Part shown: positions 56,853 through 64,000 of the stretch, in pieces | How the letters are laid out: each line of letters begins with the position of its first letter | Position numbering within the stretch: the first letter of the stretch is position 1 | Assembly (NCBI RefSeq): GCF_000264995.1 | Contig: NW_006767440.1 | Location: 1,159,863 to 1,223,862, forward strand | From: Punctularia strigosozonata HHB-11173 SS5 | Taxonomy: Eukaryota > Basidiomycota > Agaricomycetes > Corticiales > Punctulariaceae | Reading direction: 5' to 3' | DNA length: 64,000 nucleotides | Program-made: the position numbers and the translations under genes | The notes under the pieces: model-generated | Database searches by the model: none | The model's input: the letters and a program-made list of their open reading frames with translations, nothing else | Told to the model about the DNA's origin: nothing

Positions 56853-57355
56853 CGTCAGTTCTATCGCTCTGTCATTCAGCCGCGGCTAGCATACTTACAG
56901 GCTCCGTAGACTCAGGTCCGCGGTAGGCTTGCGTCGATTCTCCGTCTGCCGCTCCATGCACCTGCTTCGGTACCAGCGGCTCTGCCACATGTGGTGCATC
57001 ATACATCAGCTGCGGAATGGTACACATACAATGCAGTTCTTCTGCACGGCTTCTCTTATGATACTCAGTTGATTCTGAAGGACTAACATTTTTTATCAAT
57101 GCCATACTTCGCTTCGAGACCTACCTACCTTTGTTCAAGCATACGTGAAAGGAAATGAATGTGGTTTGACGCTCTCCTTGGAAGGCTGCGTAAAGGCTGC
57201 GTATTGGACATCATAATACATTGGCCTCCTGCGTGCACGTGCCAACGCAACTTGCATTCTGCCACCCCCAGGTGAGTTCTGTTAGTTGCATCACTACTGC
57301 ACACGGCCGTTGATTTGAGATATCTGTACCAAGAAACGGTTTTGTTCCATAAATC
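56853..57355. other. Intergenic stretch between two F-box paralogues
   Basis: No gene recognised. A pair of direct GGAAGGCTGCGTAAAGGCTGCGTA-like octamers (AGGCTGCGTA twice) lies near 57182-57202. Confidence 0.35.
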
Positions 57356-58615
57356 ATGACGTCCTCGGAAACCCTATCGGGGGGCTGGTGGAAACCGGCG
57401 CCGAAGCCGTTACCCCAACTTCCCCCCGAAATTTGGCAGCACATCTTCCAATGGGCCACTTGTGTCCCTGGTGCACTCGACAGCGGTCTCGTCGACCCTT
57501 TCAGATGTTCTGGCTTTGCTTCTCGGGCAGAGGAACACAAGCTGCTTCGTCATTCGTTAGTCACCAAGCGCTACCTCGTTCGGGTTTGCAAGGCCTGGCA
57601 CACCCTAGCGACTCGCTATCTGTACGAGATCGTGATCATAGGGCGTTGTAAGATCATGCCGTCGTTAGCGGAAACTCTTTCGAGGTCCAAAAGACAGAGC
57701 AATATCAGCACGGGAGGCACGCCTTTAGGTTGGTGGACGAGAAGACTCGATCTGGCAATGCGGGACCCTCGCGTTCCGGAAGAGGGTGAAGATCTCGGTA
57801 TCATCATCAGTTGCCTTCCCAATCTGGGCGTACTCGTCAGTAGACCAATCCACTCCACCTACGGCGGTACCACCATACCGAAGCCTGCCGTCAAGGCACT
57901 CGTTGATGTCTGTTCGCCCTCCATTAGGGCTCTTCGCATGTATGCGGCACAATCATTCCACGACGGTGATTGGGAATCAATCTACGACATGTGTACCTTA
58001 CTGGACGCAGTTGATTCCTACGGGTCGAAGCCTCCTAGACTTCCAGAGAATGCACGATCTGTGACCGTGCGCGTAGCGTGGCTAATTGTGGAGCCCGTCC
58101 TTGCTATTCCCAACAATCTCGAGGAGCTTCGGTACATATTCCGGAACCATGCGCCGCTAGCGGCGGAATTGAACTTGATCCTGTCAACGTCTGCGGCGAA
58201 ATCGCTGAAAAGCCTTCATCTCGAGTTTGACACAACATTCACTGGTGCCCACCCGGACGGAGCTATCAAGGAGAAGATCCTCAGCTGCCCAAACCTCACT
58301 CAACTGGTACTCAAGCTATATAACCTCGACAGTTTCACCAGTTTCCCGTTCTTGCCTTCGACAATCACCCACCTGGGCATCCAGCCCCTGAGAAAGCAGC
58401 CGTCATGCCGACAAATCCGTTCCTTCTTCGCTGCGCTCGCCGCTCATGATGTGCCTGAACTCAGAACGATCAGGTTTACCGACCGCGCAACCTGTGACAA
58501 TATACGCGCAATTTGCGCTGATGGTTTTCGTCCTCTGAGGTCCGTGTTGCGTCTCATTCAGCAGAGAGATTGGCGGGTAGAGGATCGGGAAGGTCGCCCG
58601 GTGCTGTTAGCGTGA
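57356..58615 (+). CDS. F-box-like protein (tandem paralogue 2)
   Basis: A single exon of 419 residues. LPPEIWQHIFQWATCVPGALD and LVRVCKAWHTLATRYLYEIVII mirror the first paralogue almost block by block, as do WWTRRLDL, ISCLPNLGVL and VTVRVAWL. The leucine-rich remainder (LKSLHLEFD, LTQLVLKLYNL) has diverged more. This suggests duplication followed by divergence of the substrate-binding part. Presumed SCF ubiquitin-ligase adaptor; target unknown. Confidence 0.82.
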   Translation: MTSSETLSGGWWKPAPKPLPQLPPEIWQHIFQWATCVPGALDSGLVDPFRCSGFASRAEEHKLLRHSLVTKRYLVRVCKAWHTLATRYLYEIVIIGRCKIMPSLAETLSRSKRQSNISTGGTPLGWWTRRLDLAMRDPRVPEEGEDLGIIISCLPNLGVLVSRPIHSTYGGTTIPKPAVKALVDVCSPSIRALRMYAAQSFHDGDWESIYDMCTLLDAVDSYGSKPPRLPENARSVTVRVAWLIVEPVLAIPNNLEELRYIFRNHAPLAAELNLILSTSAAKSLKSLHLEFDTTFTGAHPDGAIKEKILSCPNLTQLVLKLYNLDSFTSFPFLPSTITHLGIQPLRKQPSCRQIRSFFAALAAHDVPELRTIRFTDRATCDNIRAICADGFRPLRSVLRLIQQRDWRVEDREGRPVLLA

Positions 58616-58805
58616 CTTGCGCAATTATCGGTATAAATAAACCGTCGGAGAATAGAGCGGAAATGGAAAAATGTAGCAGTATTACGAGGTCAAGTCGTGA
58701 GAACATGATAACTCAATTGATTAATGACCTGATCGCGGTGGCCATCGACTCATCCTTTCCCCGTACCACGATCCTCACCGACTCTACGACAGAACTCAGT
58801 TGGTC

Positions 58806-59681
58806 ATGGCACCCAAGGGAGGAAATGCGAAGAAGGAGAGTGGCCGTGCGAAAAAGGCTGAGAATGAGGCAAACAAGAGGGCTGCCGCCGCAGCGGAGGC
58901 GGTCAGTGGCACCGACGACATCCAGGTAACATCTATTGACCCTGTGGTACGTTCAGGAGCGCAAAGAAGCGAATGAATGGGCAGATGGTGCAAAAGGCGT
59001 CAACAAGAAGAAAGCCGACGCAGAGGCCAAACGCCAAGCAGATTTAGCGCGCAAGGCCGAGAAGGCCAAGTTGCTCGCAGAGGAAGAAGCAAGTGCGCCT
59101 TCCAAGCCGAAGGCAGCGCCAAAGGCGGGCGCAAAGAAGGCGGCGCCAAAGCCTGCTGGTCCTGGTGCGATCGCCGCTGGCGGTGGGCTCGGTGTCGCTG
59201 AGCCCAAGGCGAAGGAAGAGCCTGAGGTCCTGGCCGCCACCGGCATCGACAATGCGATCGACCTGTTGGAGGTGGTCACGGCTAAGATGGACAAGGCTAG
59301 CGTGGGCTCTCAGGCTGCGAAGATCGAGCAACACCCCGAAAGGCGGTTCAAGGTATGTTCGATGTGCCTCGATTCACCGCACTATACCCATCCTCGTTCC
59401 AGGCTGCCTTTGAAGCATACAAGGAACGAGAACTTCCCGTCCTTAGGTCCGAGCAGCCAGGCCTGCGTCTACAGCAGTATCAAGATCTGCTTTATAAGAG
59501 ATTCCAGAAGAGCCCCGAGAATCCGTACGTTGCAAAGAATTTCCCGCCCTCTGTCGGACTGACAGCTGGATTCATTCCTAGATTCAACCAAGTTACGGTC
59601 TCTTACGATGCTTCCAAGGACGACAAGGTTGCAGCGCTGAAGAAGAAGCAAGACGAGGTTACTTCTCGCCTGCGTCTGTAA
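58806..59681 (+). CDS. CCDC124/Lso2-type ribosome-associated coiled-coil protein
   Basis: Four exons (58806-58901, 58957-59352, 59403-59524, 59582-59681) give 237 residues. The N-terminal half is a highly basic, Ala/Lys-rich coiled coil (APKGGNAKKESGRAKKAE, NKKKADAEAKRQADLARKAEK). The C-terminal domain carries the family block HPERRFKAAFEAYKERELP and LQQYQDLLYKRFQKSPENPFNQ, the counterpart of the SPDNPxNQ ending in animals. CCDC124 and yeast Lso2 bind idle ribosomes and help restart translation after stress. For the first intron I chose the donor at 58902 (55 nt). A second donor at 58926 would leave a 31-nt intron and add eight residues in frame. Confidence 0.88.
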
Positions 59682-60209
59682 GGCAGGCCAACTCTGCCTC
59701 ACATTTATCACGCTGGGCGAGTGTCCCTCCCGTCCGCGCCGGCCATGCAATATCACGACAGGTACGATTTCGCCACAGATCTATATTTGGCGAGCCGCGC
59801 AGTACTAACGCTCAATCAGGCCTTGGATCCATATTTATGGTTTCGATAGACACTGACCCCGGTCACGGAGCTGGCCGGGATCATCGGACGCCAATCAAGA
59901 GGTGGGAGGTGGGCAAGCCCCAAAGGGGACGAGCATCAAGCGCGTGGATTCGGCCTAGGTTCGAAAACGACCAGGCTTGGTGGCAGATAGAGTTCCCTTG
60001 TATGCAGACGGTTCCGCGGTGAATCCAGAATATGTACCAAATTCGCCGAGGGTGAACATATGGAAAATCTCGGGCACAATTTGAATATAGTGGCGCAGTG
60101 CAAGTCTACGTGCAACGATACGCACCGGGATACTAATCACATCCGATTATAAGGTACATATGATCAAGGAAAATTAGTACAGTTCACCGAAGGGTTCCAA
60201 GGCCGCCTA
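59682..60209. other. Convergent 3' regions, no gene recognised
   Basis: Between the stops of the CCDC124-like gene (+) and the Rossmann protein gene (-). Short frames only. Confidence 0.4.
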
Positions 60210-61122
60210 TCAGTATGCGATGCTAACGACCTTGTTATCCCACTTCTCCCAGTCTTTGATGACGTCCTCAGCTACAAAACGAGCGACGTCCTGCCTTGAT
60301 ATCGTGGTGAAGCCCTTGCCATGGTCGCCGACGGATGTACGGTACTTCCCAGTGCACGCGCCGTCTGTTAGAAGCGCGGGCCGCACGACCACGGTGCTCG
60401 CGATGGCGCCTGTTGGGGGTAGATCGTTCTTCCACGAACCATCGGATGAGAGGATATGGGAGACGGGCTCCTCGTCCGTCCAGGGCGTGCCGGTGGCTTG
60501 TGCGAGCACACGCTCCATGCCGAGCTTGTCTTCGTGCGGGGACCGGAGGAGGTAGCCGTACATGGGACGAATGGTCCACGGGAGGTTCTTGTGCGAGGTC
60601 TCGGTGACGCCGGTCGAGGAGATGATGGCACCTTTGAGCTTTGGTGGGGACTGCGAAGGAGCGGCACGAAGGATGTTGGCGAGGGATCGCGTGCAGAGGT
60701 CGGGAGGAGTGATGACGGCGCCGTTGCAGATGTTGAATGTGGTAGTTCCGCCTGTTTAGAGGATGCGGGTCAGCAAACTGCGAACTGTGCCGCAACGATG
60801 GAAGAGCTAACCGAGGGTGAAGAGGAGCAAGTCGACGTCGGTACCGCCTGCCGCCTGCCAACCCGCGCGGACCTCTTCTTGGTTCAGGGCGTCGCCTTTC
60901 ACAAGCTTTGCTTTGCCGGAGGCGACAAAGCTTTGGATTGTCTCGTCGTCGTCAAAGCAGGTGGGCGAACGTAGCAGAAATGTCACGGTGTTCCCTGCGT
61001 CTGTCGTAGGGTATGAGTGCGATGTCGGGCTGGAGGCGAGGTTGCACCTACTCAAGAGTCAAGAGACGGATAGCGGCATGGTATACAATGTTACGCGAAC
61101 CGCCGACACAGAAAACGTTCAT
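60210..61122 (-). CDS. NAD(P)-binding Rossmann-fold protein (NmrA/SDR-like)
   Basis: Three exons leftward: 61122-61068, 61000-60812 and 60751-60210, 261 residues. The start MNVFCVGGSRNIVYHAAI has the dinucleotide-binding GxxRNI variant of this family. It is followed by NTVTFLLRSPTCFDDDE, AKLVKGDALNQEEV, DVDLLLFTLGG and a C-terminal VVVRPALLTDG...VARFVAEDVIKDWEKW. Relatives are atypical short-chain dehydrogenases of the NAD(P)H-binding group in fungi, with unknown substrates. The first splice is the weak point. The strong-looking donor at 61049 shifts the frame; only the weaker GTCTCT donor at 61067 keeps it, at the cost of a shortened helix after the glycine motif. Either the model or the gene is slightly atypical there. 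Confidence 0.78.
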
Positions 61123-62844
61123 GATAGAACAGCTCGTCAATTGAGGGCTTGCAGGGGGTGTTGTGGAGGCACCGGGATCGATTAATGGAGAACGTCGGGC
61201 ATCCTCGCGCTTTTATACGCCAAGACCACTCATGCGCGATAGCCATATCGTCCGCGGTCTTCATAAGCGTCGTCGTCGATCATACACGTAGTAGGGAGGT
61301 GCTGCCGAATACCCACTGCGGGTCGCAGTGCATGATGTTACCTTACGAGACGATGTCGCCCTCACCGGAAGATTTTGGACTGCGGAAGCCTGTCCGTCTC
61401 GTTCGGACGCCTGCACCACGAGCGACCTCAGAAACGAGTATCACCTGGGGGCGGTACACGAAGCACCAGAACGTGCTGCGCCGTGCAGCGGGCGCGCGCA
61501 GTCGTGCGCCTGCCAATCCAAAACTCCAGCGTTCGACGCATTTCCTCCTCGTCTAGACGAACTTCCTCCCACCAGCGCAGCGCCCTCGAATATCGGTCTG
61601 GTCATCCAAACTTCCAGCCTCGGCTAAGCGCGCCGCAGGCAGACTCACCGACTCAGTCGGGCCTCGGAGGAAATGCCGGGCGGGGGGGTAGGTGGATTGA
61701 CGAGTGGTAGGTCTGCAGCTGGGTGGGTTTGCAGTTTGGTGACATGGATTGCTCGTAGAGGACCACAGCTTACCGCTATGCTGTCGGAATCTCCGCCTAT
61801 GACATCGAGGTTTGGTGCGAAGTCGACGGCTGCGCGTGCGCAATAAATTGGGAACATCTCAGGTTGGGGCCAGGGGAACACACGCATAAGTGTACGGGTC
61901 GTGATTGGCTCTAGAGCTATTCAGACCTATATAGAGGCATAGCATAGATACTGTGCCCAATTGCTCGGGGAAGAGGACCTTATGGATGCGCAAGATGCAG
62001 AACCAGTACCATTAGGTAGTAAAGTAAGTAAGTAATACTATGTGGCCCATCGCAAACCCGCGTACCGGGCAAACTGAACGCGTCTGGTCGCGTCGCAACC
62101 CACGTGACACAAGGTGACACCGCGTTTCTCACACCGACGTCGACAACCAGACAACCATAAATTTGGATTCTTCTGAATCCATATGCGCTAGACGTATAGT
62201 GCATCGCGTTTCACTTCTGCATATGCAAGAATATCACACTCAGGACATTTCCTCGAAAACCAGCACGACCTTGAGAAAGAGCCAACAACAATGCCACGCG
62301 TCGCGATTCCACCCCGGCCTGTCTGATGGACGAAAGGTCCGAACAGAACCAGTCCGTGCCTGTAGGTGCAAGCGCTGAAGCTCAAGTATTAGGATCCGAT
62401 TGGCATTTTGTAGCTACGACGCAACTTAATCCAGATGTGATGCAAGAATCTACAAGTGTTCTTCGTTGCTTCTCTGGTTGCAGCGTCTGATTGCCTTGGA
62501 TTGGCCATATGCCTTCGAAACCTCGGGTTATTTTCGATCACGCGGATACTCCCTTCCGCTGTGCTCTGAAGGCTGCCGGCCCGCTTTGACTCTGGTGTGC
62601 GAGCACCGTAGGACGAGAAGGTGTAGGCGGAAGGCGGACGATGCTTGTTTTCAGCGCCAAGACTATTGCTATGTCCACGGGCTCTGTCACCAGGCGTAGC
62701 GGCCTTGATGAGGCGGCGCTTCCGAGGTGTAATACTTTTCCGAATGGACTATCTCTCGGTTGCTGTCACGGAAGAATCGTTCGGTGGCAAATCCGCGTTC
62801 CGCGTACAAAGGATCGAGCAACGGTCCATTGTGCGCCGGTTTAG
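61123..62844. other. Stretch without a confirmed gene
   Basis: On the minus strand a frame beginning at ATG 61887 (MRVFPWPQPEMFPIYCARA...) stays open for about 80 codons to a possible donor near 61648. Further open frames lie beyond it to about 61440. Codon use looks gene-like but no family is recognised and phases cannot be settled. The rest (61900-62844) shows no convincing gene and should include the promoter, and possibly the first exon, of the PL4 gene. Confidence 0.35.
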
Positions 62845-64000
62845 CCACGCTGTGCGGTCTCGTTATCACGACGTGGTCCTCTCTCGTCTATGGCGTTGGT
62901 TTGTTTGGAGTCTTTGTGTCCTCCGCTTTCGGCTTCGGGGCCACTCAGTCCGGAGACTATCTGACCGTGGACACCAGTGGAGGTGAGTCCTGCGACTGGT
63001 AATCGAAGAACAAAACCATAAACACGACACTATTAGGGCTTGTGTTTACCGGTGCGCGGCACTGGATATCTGAATGTACTTATCCACGAGTCTCAAGTCA
63101 CATCTTTCAGTGCACATGACGTGAACGCATGACCAGCGCGTCATGGATCCTCTGATCTCCAGCTACTCGCTTCAGCAATGGCGACATAACATCCCTGAAG
63201 TTCAATGGAGTGGAGGTATGCTGCCTTTTCCAGAGAAAGGCGAATGCTGCTGATATCCGTCTCGCAATTCAGGCACAGGACTCAAGCAAATTCAGTCAGA
63301 TTGTACGCCAGCATTCCCTGACACCTCGCCAAATTGCTGTTGATGTCGGCCACAGAGCTCAGGACTAGGCAGCGCGTCTTGCTCCTGGGTGCGCACCGGC
63401 AACGACGACAATTACATCTTGATCACCTGTACCACAAGCACGTTAACGCAGTAAGTCGCTCGAGAGTTCGGCGCCTCCGATGATCTCATGTCTTCCTACA
63501 GATACTATGGTATGCGCACCACTATCGTCACTCAAAGATTGTGCCTCAGTCTTGACCCCTCTAGTCGCAAGGTACAAAGATCCAGCAGTTCATATGGCGA
63601 CCTAGTATGTTGGCACATCTGGCCATGTATCGCATTGCTCTAATCATACATCCAGTACCACCGCGGAGCCCAGCGTTGGGGAACTTCGTTTCATTGCTCG
63701 CCTCAACAAGGATGTTTTGTACAGCGGATACACCGTCTCAGACGTCGAGGACGGCACTGCAATCGAAGGCAGCGATGTCTTCCTGGTCGATGGACAGACT
63801 CGGTCGAAGTGTTCGTTCAAATCGATTGCATTAACATTCACCCGAAACTGATATTGTGCACCGTTCGCAGTCTATTCATCCAGACAATTCATCGACGATA
63901 GCATCCATGGTGTCACCGGAAGTAGCATTGGTGCGCAATGCCTTGTCCTCTCATGATCCAGGACGGCTCGATATCGAACCACGCATAGGTGCCTACATGA
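62845..64000 (+). CDS. Rhamnogalacturonan lyase, family PL4 (5' end unresolved, 3' end outside window)
   Basis: Exons read: ..62845-62982, 63038-63052, 63163-63215, 63273-63302, 63356-63450, 63502-63509, 63565-63604, 63656-63810, 63871-63930 and 63989-64000, about 200 codons; the family needs ~530. A secretion-signal-like end ([14 protein letters not shown]) leads into PL4 blocks: [107 protein letters not shown] and [17 protein letters not shown]. The enzyme cleaves the rhamnogalacturonan backbone of pectin by elimination. No ATG is in frame in the first visible exon, so the start must lie in an upstream exon that I could not fix. Two exons are tiny (15 and 8 nt). The 110-nt intron 63053-63162 is long for this gene. 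Confidence 0.88.

Overview
The window looks like nuclear DNA of a wood-inhabiting basidiomycete (Agaricomycetes, probably a polypore-type white-rot fungus). The evidence is gene style and content: many 45-70 nt introns with CTNAN branch points, fungal-only families common in mushrooms (DUF6699, DUF6593, F-box/leucine-rich proteins), secreted plant-cell-wall enzymes (GH3, GH12, PL4), a small OPT peptide transporter and an ABCC pump. Genes lie on both strands with short spacers. There are no operons, rRNA, convincing tRNA or CRISPR. All exon coordinates were read by eye from splice consensus, frame continuity and family conservation; no alignment or RNA data were available.

Layout, left to right. 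1-618 (-): start of a proline-rich retroelement protein that runs off the left edge. 1776-8144: DUF6699 protein, calcipressin (calcineurin regulator) and two F-box-like genes. 8652-13935: a large type I membrane protein with furin/EGF-like cysteine repeats, then a PP2C-type phosphatase. 13936-19356: a 5.4 kb stretch with no recognisable gene. 19357-23853: OPT oligopeptide transporter and a class I methyltransferase. 24053-29091 (-): translesion polymerase REV1, whose BRCT module has been tandemly duplicated, introns included. 29822-33291: GH3 beta-glucosidase with 23 exons. 33745-39744 (-): ABCC multidrug-resistance transporter with 24 exons or more. 40012-41215: a non-autonomous terminal-inverted-repeat DNA transposon upstream of the ABCC gene. 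41649-45131 (-): medium-chain reductase and a secreted aspartic protease. 46317-50209: ALG2 mannosyltransferase (+) converging on an HDAC3/Hos2-type histone deacetylase (-). 51127-53513: DUF6593 protein (+) converging on a GH12 endoglucanase (-). 54245-59681: PER1 GPI-anchor remodelling factor (-), two related F-box genes (+) and a CCDC124/Lso2-type ribosome-associated protein (+). 60210-61122 (-): NAD(P)-binding Rossmann protein. 62845-64000 (+): start of a PL4 rhamnogalacturonan lyase cut by the right edge.

Housekeeping genes (REV1, ALG2, PER1, HDAC, CCDC124) are interleaved with nutrition genes. GH3, GH12, PL4, aspartic protease and OPT transporter would together release and take up sugars and peptides from plant material, but they are dispersed and are not an obvious cluster. 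The most notable structural features are the intragenic duplication in REV1 and a set of very small exons (5, 8, 8, 14 and 15 nt, possibly 3 nt) in the intron-rich enzyme and transporter genes.
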